Made by a program: the position numbers and the translations under genes. Positions 33,540 through 44,900 of a stretch of 64,000 nucleotides of DNA are shown in pieces. Location: NCBI GenBank assembly GCA_031213475.1, contig JARUPZ010000018.1, forward strand, positions 3,534,733 to 3,598,732, in the 5' to 3' direction. This stretch comes from Nereocystis luetkeana. Lineage: Eukaryota; Sar; Phaeophyceae; Laminariales; Laminariaceae. The number at the start of each line of letters is the position of its first letter. Position 1 is the first letter of the stretch. The notes below the pieces were generated by a model. That model was not told the origin of the DNA and made no database searches. It saw only the letters and a list, made by a program, of their open reading frames with translations.

Positions 33540-34615
33540 GCTACGCCCATGCCGCACGCATCAGGTCGAAGCCCTCGCGGAGGCGATCGTCATGGTCCAA
33601 ACCACACCTCTCATCGGGTGCCCTGTGTGTGGAGTTATCTGAGTTGACTTCCAGCATCCCAATCGGGGTGACAGAACAAGTGGCCGCAACCCCTCGCCCG
33701 ATTTCGATAAAGCGATTGTCGTTTGGTAGCAGACGAGTGATCGTTAGATGTGGACCATTCGTATATTCTATTATATTTGTAGGAAGACTGATCGTTGCGG
33801 CGTTGCCTCTCTTTGTGCATTCGTTTGGGGACAAATTACACGGAATTTGACTTGCTTGTCCCCAAAATGGGACTGCAGTCCTAAAAATGCGGTTCCAGCA
33901 GCAATCGCTCGGCCAAGACCAGCGGAAAAACTCTGGGTCAACTATATTTCAAGTGGAACATTCTTCCGGTATGAACACCATTTCGAAACTCATCGAGTGC
34001 CCTGTATGTGGGCTTATCAGAGTTGACTCCCAGCATCCCAATCGGGGTGACGGGGCGAGACCAGCGGAAAAACTCTTTGTCAAGTCTATTTTCAAGTGGG
34101 GAATTCTTGTTTGTCAACTCACAACAATATATACCGGTATACTCGTAGCGTGGGCAGAGGAAACTTCCCGTTTTTTTTGCGCTCTATGTCCCGATTCTTG
34201 TTTCTTTCGTGCATTTGATTTGGGACAAAGTACTTGGAATTTGACTGGTTTGTCCCCAAAATGGGGCTGCAGTCTTACAAGTGCGGTTTCATTGAGTACA
34301 GGGGCCACGTAATAAATGCGGTGAAAATCTTCAGACACAAATTCATCCAACTTAAGTGCGTATCAGGTACATGCGGTGCGCACGCCCTGCCGCACGCATC
34401 AAGTCGAAGCCCTCGCGGAGGCGATCATCATGGTTCAAACCACACCTCGTCGGGTGGCATGTGTGTGGACTTTAGTTATCAGAGTTGACTTCCAGCATCC
34501 TAATCGGGGTGACGGGTCGAGCAGCAGCAACCCCTCGCCCGAGGCCCCTATGCCGCACGCATCAGGCCTAAGCACTCGCGAAGGCGATCGTCATGCTCCA
34601 AAAAATGTTAGTGGG
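33540..34615. repeat. R6 local duplications
   Basis: The block cgcacgcatcaggtcgaagc ... ccaaaccacacctctc ... gttgacttccagcatcccaa tcggggtgac occurs at about 33,550 and 34,385. Parts recur at 34,020 (gttgactcccagcatcccaa) and 34,552. A second block (gacttgcttgtccccaaaat / gactggtttgtccccaaaat) is at about 33,848 and 34,242. Confidence 0.7.
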
Positions 34616-35309
34616 GATTGTCCTGTTTATCAACTCACGACAATATATAGCGTGGGCAGAATAAACTTCCTGTTTCTTTTGCGCTATATATCACGATTCT
34701 TGTTTCTTTTGTGCGTTCGTAAGGAGGTGTTTGGAGTTTGTTTTCGGGAGCAGATTTGGCTGTCCAAGTACACCCACTGGTGGAATAAGCACGCCATACC
34801 GTTCCTTGGCCGTGCAATAACAATGGCCACAGACTCTCACATCCGAGCACGTCAGGTTTTCACCGACAGCAGGCAGACATTGCCCTCACCAAGCGCAAAG
34901 CGAAACGGGAGGTGTCGAGCGAGCGGGGGGTGAGGGGACTGTGCTGTCTTCCTTGGCAGTTTGTCCAAGTAGAACGTCCGGTCCTACTTGTTGCACTCAA
35001 CGCAACCATACTACACGTCAAACGCAACCACGTATTCGTGCGGTTCGCCCTGTCTCGCCGACGGCTGCAAGTATACCGCAACGCTTGCAAGCGCGCGGGT
35101 GTGGCACGGATACATCGTTTGTGGTGGTTGGGTCACGCGAGGGACATTCCAAAGCCCCAAAGTAGTATCGTTGCCGGACGATCTCTCTCTCTCTATCTGT
35201 GCACACTTATGTATGTCACATGTCGGGTCTTCAACAAGGACAACCAAAAACAGGCGGTCTGTTCACGACGTTGACTTCCGCGTGCCTGTTACTGGACCAC
35301 ATAACGTTA

Positions 35310-35600
35310 CAAGAAGACATCTACCTGAACCGGCAGCGTTCCTAGTGACTTGCCTCACACGCCGAGCTGCGTGGCCTGCCGACACCACTGCGGTAAGCCG
35401 AAAATATCTCTTGAACGCTAGCCCCGCATCCGACGTCTTGGCTGATAGTTTCATTTTTCGTGACTGTCAAGCAACACATCTCTGACAATAAAACATCACG
35501 CAACATGCAGAAAACAAATGAACCGGCGGTGTGCCTAGTGATGACCGGCCTCGCACGCCGTGCTACGTGGCCCCACGACACTGCCACGGTAAGCTGTGCG
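35310..35600. repeat. Duplicated block of about 90 bases
   Basis: gaaccggcagcgttcctagt ... cacgccgagctgcgtggcc ... cactgcggtaagc (35,327-35,400) and gaaccggcggtgtgcctagt ... cacgccgtgctacgtggccc ... ctgccacggtaagc (35,520-35,596) are diverged copies in direct orientation. Confidence 0.65.
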
Positions 35601-36015
35601 CATCGAAGCAGTGCTTACCTTTAACAGGGGCAAACAAGCGGAACGGTATGACGTGAAACCTCCCTCGAGTGCTTACCACTCGTTGGAAGTCTCGGCAGAT
35701 CGTTTATTTCCGGAAGTACCCAGAACGCCTGTGAAAAAGAACGCCCAACAAACAGAAAAACGCATGTTCAGTACTGTAGGGGATCCCTTTGAACGCATCG
35801 CTTGGCATCTAGTCCAGCGCCATCCAGTATATACGAACCCGCTTTACCGCAGACGTCATCATTTCCACGCGCGAGGTGATGGCAGGGAGGCGGGGGAGCA
35901 AGCCTTGTCGCAAAGACTGGTTCTTCTACCATCGTGTCATCGACGCCGGGTGTAAAACAAACACTATCATTTTCACGGGAGCAAAACAAAGCGTGGGGGG
36001 CAGGGGCGCGCGGAG

Positions 36016-36545
36016 GGGGGGGGGGTGTACTCGATAGGAGATATAGTACCCGATCTCATGCATGGCCGTAGTCGTATGACCATAGACCCTCGCATCCCTA
36101 CAATGCCGGGACGGAGCATGTCGGGTTTTCCCCGACCATGCAAGCATTGCTTGCACCAGGCGCGAAGCGCGGTGAGGTGTCTGGTGAGTCGCATGAAGGG
36201 TGAGCTGCATCCTACTAAGAGCCGCTTTTGAGGCGGACTTGCATATGGATGGCAGTCTCCATGAGTTAATTTAATTTCCGGTGTAGGCTATTCCAGAGAC
36301 AGCAGTGGGAGTGCTATGTAGCCGACTCGCCATAAACACTACGTGGTACAATCATCCCACTTGTGCAGAGTAGAGGTTGTTTACCTCGCACAAACGATCG
36401 AACTCGACAACAGCTGTGACCGACCGCCAAAAAGAAAAAAGAACAAAGAAAAACGGTACCCTGGTTGTCTAGCTGACGTAGCGAGCGGCATGTGCTACTG
36501 TGTCGTTGCCAACCGACGCCAACCCAACCCATATATAATTGTGGG
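36016..36545 (+). repeat. R1 near-full-length copy
   Basis: A G run, gtactcgataggagatatag, catgcatggccgtagtcgta, the core, ggatgcag complement, ttgcatatggatggcagtct, a diverged middle and the distal end gccaaccgacgccaaccca followed by tatataa. Confidence 0.85.
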
Positions 36546-36719
36546 GAAGGCGCGGGGGGGGGGGGTGCCGGCAGCCGAATCACGCCATGTCTCCCAAGTG
36601 CTATATATAGTGCCACACTACAAATGCACGTAACGCGCTTCAACATAGATACAGGCTCTATAATAGCAACAGTGCAACCGTAACAGGCGCGGTGGCAGCA
36701 CTAGGGCCCAGGATACCGA

Positions 36720-36975
36720 GCGAAAGAAACGCTCCTTAATTTATTTCCCACCAAGTCCGCAAGCGCTTCACGCTCTTGATGTTATTCCATCAAATCCGCA
36801 AGCGCTTTTCAGGCGTAGTTCAAGCACCGAGCGCAAGCTCAAGAATATCCACCGCGCAATCCTACAAGCTCCCACGACAAGACCGAATATTAAAGCTCTA
36901 CAGAGGGCGCGGGCACAGAAAGCACTTGTAAAACGACGTGCCCGCGCCACCGGCCGCAGAGACGTTGCCATGTAA
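36720..36975 (+). other. Open frame without ATG, basic C-terminal-like product
   Basis: An open frame ends at TAA near 36,973 and encodes a strongly basic tail (RARAQKALVKRRARATG...DVAM). It holds an internal near-repeat (SPQALHALDV / NPQALFRRSS) caused by a duplication of ccgcaagcgctt. No start codon or splice acceptor is evident. It may be the end of a transposon protein or chance; I do not recognise it. Confidence 0.2.
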
Positions 36976-38347
36976 TTCCTGTTGTAACATCGCGTCGTAG
37001 CTTGATTCGTCTATAGTTTGGGATCAATGAAGCCTCTCTGCTGTGGCATGATATCACGCCCATACATGTTGATCGTCGCTTGTTTGACTCGTATCCTTTC
37101 CGCGGGTTCTTTCTCTTCCCTTTTGTCCCCAAAGTTCCAAGCCTAGTTGATTAGGGGTTCTGCTACCGTTGGTTGTCCACGTCTTGTACGATTTTCCAAA
37201 CACCTGTCGACAGTGATAAGGTGCTCAAGTATGCGATCGCGGTGTGAGGTACCCGGAAGGCGTTTACCTGGTAGTCGGTACACAGCCCTCCGTGGCGTGT
37301 CTCCATGCGGTTCTTTCGGAAGTAACATACGCCCACGTCGTGCTCGAGGGGCGACAAACGAGGAGCTTATATGTGAGTGATCTCCCAACACTACTTTTTC
37401 CCAGATACCGCAGCCCGCAACCCACCATAATAGTTACCATACGCTTTCGCCTAACGAATCACGCATGACGTCTGTCACAGTCGGCATGTTCTCTACGTTT
37501 CGCTTGGTCCTCGCCCCCCTATCCCATTCGTTCCTCGACGTTCAGAATTGGGGAAGAAGGGAACAAAATCCTACTTCTCGGTATCCCCGTGTTAGGCTCA
37601 CGTGTCATACGTTGCCGGATTCTACCACGCTTGATACAGCACGGTGTACAAATTTTAATGTATTTGTTATAGCAAGCAATTACGGGCACCTGAGTCGCCG
37701 TGCACTACTCACTACCGTGTGTTGCTACGTAAATCAGTTTCCATGCGGCTGTGACCAGGCGAACCCGCCGAGAGACATGGCGGACGTAAAGGAAACCAAT
37801 TGCAACGACACTTCCGGTTGACGGTCCATCAGTAGTATATATATTGTACAGTTTCCGTCACGTGGGTCGTCATAGTAGTCGCCAGGTAGGTACGTGGCCC
37901 GTGCACGTTCCCCCCCTTGTATTCAAGCCAACACCTTACGCTCCCGCTGTCGCCGTTACCGTTTCCCACCGCCGCTTGTCGTGGCGCGAATGCCGGTGCA
38001 ATCATGGCTTCGATTCCCCTGTGATGTCGGGTACAGGTTGCTATTAATAGCCCAGTGTCCCTGTCTCCCTTGTGCTAACGTTCGTCAAGCGTTGCGTCCC
38101 TATCTAGCGGCCGGCGGCGGTGACCCTATCGTTTACCGTACGCCCCGCTTTTATGTACGTGTCCTGCGATTGAACGACAGCCGCCGTGCTAGTCATATGT
38201 GACCGCCCTCCGGTGTCGTCGCACGCTATCCTCTCGTGCACTGAAAGGTCACCGTCCCCTCATTTTGTCGTCATCACCGCTCTCGTGGCTACTCCGGACA
38301 CAAACACGTACCCCTGTTCTCGCTCTCCCAAACGCCATACGATACTC

Positions 38348-38482
38348 GAAACCCCCGTCGTTTCTAGGCAGGCATTATTTCCATCGATGGTACCGTTCTA
38401 GAATCCATCGCGGTTCAACCCCCGTCGTTTCGAGGCAGGCATTCTTTCCATCGATGGTACCGTTCTAGAACCCATCGCGGTT
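38348..38482. repeat. Two-copy tandem repeat, about 67 bases
   Basis: cccccgtcgtttctaggcag ... ccatcgatggtaccgttcta gaatccatcgcggttc is followed directly by a copy with a few changes (tcgaggcaggcattctttcc). Confidence 0.9.
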
Positions 38483-38971
38483 CTCGAGCCCTTTCATAGT
38501 AAAACTTCCTGTCCAAGGGCGCCAATGTTGTAGAGCTGCGATATCGCTCACGGAGTGGTACTTAATCACTGCCTCCCAGTATAACAATGAGGCTTTCCCG
38601 AAAAGGGACCCACCCTGTGGGCGTCCCCTCTTTTCTGTTTCGGATTGCAACACACATCGCATCACGTATCGTGCACAACGACGTTTCCTTGTAACAAGAC
38701 ACATCAACCAGCCCCTTTAAGGGCAGGCAGCTTATTCTACGTATATACAGGCGAAGGCACGGAATACATACATCTCTCGCCTTTTATACCCTCGATTTCC
38801 GAAAAGTCTGAGACTCTGTCGCATGAAGAGATGGCTGTGCCCCTGGCTAGGTCCTCAGTATGCAGACGAGCCCCGTCCGTGACACCTGCCCGAGCTGATG
38901 TAAAGGGCGACTCAACACCTACCGCCTTGGCACGCCTCGTATGGGTGGGAACTTCAAGGGCGGAAGACCGG

Positions 38972-41900
38972 TCACGGCTCGGCCGCTCCTTTTGCGGCGT
39001 CCTGCTCCACCACGCCCTGCCATGGTGCCCCTGAGCCAACTCTGCCTCCCGAAAGGAAGTCTTCCGCGTCGTTGATGCAACCAGACGCCACCGCCACCTG
39101 TGCTAGCGCCAAAGCCTCGTCCCCGTCGCGAAGCGCCTGGGTGATGCCCGGGAAAGACTCGGCGTCGTACCTGTCGGAAAAACAACGTACGCATGTACAC
39201 ATACGTGTAGTAACAGTTTCCGGCGCCAAGCCGGGCGGCAAAAGGCAAGCTGTGAGAGGCGATACTGCTGTGCATGTGTTTGCAGGGGTTCGGAGCGGAT
39301 GGCGGAAGAGAAAGCACACAAGCTGACGCACCTCGAGGCTGGTGTCGCAGAGGTATATATACTACGTATGTTTCAAGAAAGAGCGACTCGAACAGGGAAT
39401 AAAGGGAGAGGAAGGAGGTGGGTAAAAAGGGGCATAGTACGTGCCGCTTGTATACCTGCGACGAGAAACCGCTGCGCGCGAGGGGGGGATACACACCGTG
39501 AGGATGCACGCCAAGCGGAAATTGTTTTGGTTGGCATGCAGCGAGGGTGTTGGGGGGGGGGGGTGTACCCGATAGGAGAGATGTACCCGATCTCATGCAT
39601 GGCCGTAGTCGTATGACCATAGACCCTTGCATCCCTACAATGCCGGGACGGAGCATATCGGGTTTTCACCGACCAGGCAGACATTGCTTGCACCAAGCGC
39701 GAAGCGCCGTGAGGTGCCTGGCGAGTCGCATGAAGGGTGAGCTGCATCCTACTAAGAACCGTTTGGCGGACTTGCATATACATGACAGCTTCAATGAGGG
39801 TGTTGAGGGGGGGGCGGGGTATCCATAATATGCATGGTCGTAGTCATACGACCATAGACCTTCGCTTCCCTACAATGCCGGGACGGAGCACGTCAGGTTT
39901 GCACCGACCAGCCAGACATTGCGTTTGCACCAAGAGGGGGGTATCAGCACCCTGCTGCAACAAAACGTTGCCAAGGGCCGAGCGGCAGCGCTGCCACCGA
40001 GAGAACACCATTGCGGAATCGGGAACAGCTTCCCTAAACGCATACTGCAGCAAAGCTAAAGGACAGGCGTTGGCTGAGTAATGCAATCGCGTTCCTCACG
40101 CCATCCACCTCGTGCGCCTTTCAGATCGTGACCCCCGTTGCACGTGTTCAAAAAATACCAGAGAACTCCCCCTCTCTCCCTCCCCCTTCCCCTCCCCCCC
40201 CGTTCCCCCCTTCTCCCCCTAAACACCTGTCCCTCATTCCACCCTCTTTCGGCCCGTCTCGGTCGGCCAACACTACGGTGAGCGACGTCAACAAAAAAAT
40301 CAGCACTTTCATGTAGACCGACGCAGCGCACGCGACACCTCGTCGCGCCGTGCCCTCACCCCAGGTACAGCCCAGGCGCCTGCAGTACGTGCCGGAACCA
40401 CTTGCACCCAGGAAGCCCGTCCTCGGACAGACAACGGCGCTCCATCATCGCCAAGCGGTGGTTCAGGTCTTTTGCGGCCCCCCCACCTGTCGAGCCCTCG
40501 GTCTCCGAGGCTCCCTCCGATCCCTCGACGTCGCCGCTGCCGCTGCCGCTGCCGCTGCCGCTGCCGCTGCGGCTGACCCCGTCGCTTCCTGGAGCACCAG
40601 GCGGCCGCCGACCCTGAAGCCGCTCTGCTCCACGCAAAAGTCCCGCCCGGGCTGCAGCAGCTTGCGAAACCGGAATGGTTTTCATGTTCGCGGAGGCGTC
40701 TACCCATGATCGAACTGCGTCCGCGGCAGCTCGGAAGGCGGCGACCGCTTCCCGGAGCGGGGCTAGGTCGATCTCAGAGAGGAGGCTCGCGGTCGCGGCG
40801 GTCCTCACCGATTCCGCGCTTTCGTTATCTCCTGTTGCTGCTGCTGGGGAGAGGGCGGTGACGTACTCTTCCAGGCGGCCGCTTGAATCGTGGGGTCGGA
40901 TGTCGGAGGTGGCCAGGCGGAGCGTCATCGATCCCCAGAAGCGGGCGGCGGCTTGGAAGTAGCGGAAACTAGGGTCGCCGTACGTTTCGACCCAGCTGAA
41001 GCTGTCGTATATGGAGTGGTCTAGAGGACAGGAAGGTACGAGGACGGGAGAGGGGAGGGGGGCGGGGCGTACATACTACTTTGTTGCCTGCCTCAATGGT
41101 TTGGTCACTGACCACGCAATGGGGGCAGATGCGCTCACTTTGATTAGTGTATTTAGCCTACTGCATGGAAGAAACAGGGGGCCGGCTGCGCGTGTCAAGA
41201 AGAGGGGAAGAGGACAAGTCCTATCGCCTCTATCGTTTAAGGCCGTGTTACGTGAACGGAAGGGGAAACTTGAAGGGAAAATGCCAAAATCAGGTATACC
41301 TGATCCGTTTGAGCCAAAATCATGTACATGCTAAAACCAAGTGAAAAACGCGCGTCACGAGCCGTGCTATGTCGATGAGGATCATGTAAAAAACAAAATG
41401 CGCCTTAATCATTGAGCGTGCCCATTGCCTCCGGAGTCTAAAATGTGTTGTTTTCTTTGGGGTGTAGGTACCACGGGCTCCACTTGATTCTGCAGAATCA
41501 CTATTTAATATTAATAGGCTTCGTTTGCTTCGCCACGGCGGGAGCGCCAAGAAGAGTATTTACTCTGGCGCCCCCCCCCCGTTGACAGCTTTAATACTTC
41601 TAGACCGTCCTCGCGGAACCGCCTGCTCGGCACGAAATTATCTTGCCGTACCTAACCTGAAACCACCTCGACGCGGGGTGGAGCAGACGAAATGTCGTGC
41701 GACCATGGTGCTGTATAGACTGATGTGACCATCGAAAACACCAGAGTACACATCATAACAACTAACAGAATGAAGCACATCGCACATCCCAAAGAAGAAA
41801 AAGTGAAACCAGCGTACGTATGTAGGCATGTATAAATACGTACTTTTACGTACGACGTACGAGTACAGATTTCATACGTTAACACAGACGAAGTTCAACC

Positions 41901-44900
41901 GCGGGAGGGCAAACGCATGCGGGGGGGGCAGACGCATACGGAGAGAGAAAAAACAGTGTACGTATGGCCTCTCTGACTGGTTCAAAGTTGGCCAAAATCA
42001 GCTGAAAGCTAGACAGAGTAGAAAAAATCAGGTGTACCTTGGTCTTTTCGAGCCAAAATCAGTTACGATGTCAGCTTGGCCAATAGCAGGGCTCCTGGGG
42101 CGTGTTTTGTACTTGTTTTCAGCATGTGACTGATTTTGGCCGAAAAGTGGCCAGGTATACCTGATTTCGGGGGAACTGAAACCCCAAACCAACGTTCACC
42201 ACCATGTTTCGAGCACAAACAATGGCATGTCTGGTGTTGTGTGGATGCGAAGAAAATAACGCAACGGCAGCAAGCGGACGATGTTATCCACGGACAAGAG
42301 GCGCATACTCCGTCCCAGGCGAAGAAGGCACCGCCAGTAGAAATTCGGCGCGTAAAAGAAACCTCTCTCTACGTCGGTCCCCTACGAGTACTCGCCTCGG
42401 GAGCATTTAGAAATTTTCCCAAACAGGAACGCAACACAGGTACAACTCTATTTGCAGTTTTACGATATTTTCAATGCTACAGGGTACACGCACACCCGAA
42501 ACGCAGTAGTAGTACATAGATCGAGCCACTCCCAGGGCGACATCGCATAGAGACTCTTAACCCCTACGTGTGCGTTGAAAAAATATACAGAAGACTCATT
42601 AACTCTCGGTAGTAGGGAACAGGCGAGAGTCCGACACTCCTGCCTAGGGGGTCCACAGTCTCGACAAGCTGCACGCACGCATGCGACACTGCCTACATAC
42701 AATCCTACCGAACATAACCTCGGATACGACGACAAGCACCCGCTAATATCGTGTGCCTCGTACATATGCGAAAAATGAACAATATCTTAAAACTACTATG
42801 GATTAATTAAAGAGTTTAAGCCAAAATCAGGTATACCTGGCCACTTTTCGGCCAAAATCAGTCACATGCTAAAAACAAGTACAAAACACGCCCCAGGAGC
42901 CCTGCTATTGGCCAAGCTGACATCGTAACTGATTTTGGCTCGACAAGGCCACGGTACACCTAATTTTTTCTACTCTGTCTAGCTTTCAACTGATTTTGGC
43001 CGACTTTGAACCAATCAGAGAGGCCGTACGTACACTGTTTTTTCTCTCTCCGTATGCGTCTGCCCCCCCGCGGTTGAAATTCTTGTGTATTCACGTATAC
43101 ACTCTGTACTCATATGTCGTACGTAAAAGTACGCATTTATACATGCATACATGCGTACGCTAGTTTCACTTTTTCTTCTTTGGGACGTGTGATGTGCCTC
43201 ATTCCGTGAGTTGTTGTTATGTGTACTCTGGTGTTTTCGATGGTCACATCAGTCCATACAGCACCATGGTCGCACGACATTTCGTCTGCACCACCCCGCG
43301 TCGAGGTGGTTTCAGGTTAGGTACGGCAAGATAATTTCGTGCCGAGCAGGCGGTTCCGCGAGGACGGTCTAGAAGTATTAAAGCTTTCAACGGGGGGGGG
43401 GCGCCAGAGTAAATACTTTTCTTGGCGCTCCCGCCGTGGCGAAACAAACGAAGCCTATTAATATTAAATAGTGACTCTGCAGAATCAAGTGGAGCCCGTG
43501 GTACCTACACCCCAAAGAAAACAACACATTTTAGACTCCGGAGGCAATGGGCACGCTCAATGATTAAGGCGCATTTTGTTTTTTACATGATTTTCATGGA
43601 CATAACACGGCTCGTGGCGCGCGTTTTTTACTTGGTTTTAGCATGTACATGATTTTGGCTCAAACGGATCAGGTATACCTGATTTTGGCATTCGCACTTG
43701 ATTAAATATATGACAATCGTATCGTGGGCTTTCGTGAATGTGCCATACCGGAGCAAAATATATTATTTTGCCGCTGGGTGCATCGCCGACGGCAGCCACC
43801 GCTACCGCAGCCACAGCTACCGCCACCACCAAACGGCAATATCACCAACGCCGACACCATTAACGCCAACACCAACAATGGCTGAGGTTTTTACTATTTC
43901 AGGTTCGGGTACCAGCTTGTCCATATACCGGTATACCATACACACGCACGCGCACGCAGGCAGTTGACCGACCCCTCCCTTCCCCACTCACACACTCCGT
44001 ACTCCGCTTCTGCGTCCTCCTGAAACTCGAAGTCCACCGTGGCGATGCCGAGATGGTCCAGGAAAATTTGCGCGAAAAGAAAAAAGCGGGCGGGCAGGCG
44101 GGGCGGGTAGAAATTACTCTCATTTTAGAACTGCATCCGCCTTTTGGGTTGAAAACCACCTGCATTTAGTGTGGGATTTCCTTTTTTCAGTTCAGGGCAA
44201 AGGTTAACACCGGCGAAGTGGTCAAAAGGCAGCGATGCTTCGATACTACAGTAAGGTGTGAAAAAGAAACTAAAGCGATACATGCGTCGGCGCGCTCTCA
44301 CCGGGGAGAGTGTTTGTCCTTCCCCGCGGCTGTTTTCGCTGTCGCGCTCTTTTTGGAGGTTTATTATACACGAACAAGGATATGATGACGGCGACCTGAC
44401 CAAAATACACGCTTCTAATTAAATATATACTCAAGGTTCCCCTTCGGAGACGTTCGGACGTAGCGTGCTCGGACAACGTCATGTGAGTGACACTTTTGTC
44501 CCCGGCAAGAAAAATAGTAACGCCTTTAGGACTGCACTCCCTCCGGTATCGGGTGGGACAAACTGTTTGCACACCGCGGACAGATAATCTATTTTCGCAG
44601 TTCATGATCTAGACCTTTCAAGGCGGATTCATTCCCGATCTACTGCTGTAGAACGATCGAGCTCATGTTGCCGGGTGGGACCCGTATGATGTCCGTGATC
44701 TACGGTAGCACATGCTTCCTGGGTTGGGTCTCTATATCCTGTTGTGCCTGATCCTGCACAACCTCTGACGACGGCAGGTGAGGCACTAAATGGTCTACAA
44801 GATCATGATCTGTCCGCCCTAGGTGTGAACTAGAGTAGGTGCAACTATAGTTAGTGTACTGATATGTTTCCGTACAGCTTTAGTAGTATAAGAGCTCAGC

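Larger units (their letters stand above)
31360..38971. other. Gene-poor, repeat-rich intergenic stretch
   Basis: I found no exon chain or recognised family here. It contains R5 (32,390-32,650), R2 (33,149-33,430), local duplications R6 (33,540-34,615), a duplicated block at 35,310-35,600, an R1 copy (36,016-36,545), an open frame at about 36,720-36,975 and a tandem repeat at 38,348-38,482. Some of it may be 5' or 3' untranslated sequence of the flanking genes, which both end toward it. Confidence 0.5.
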
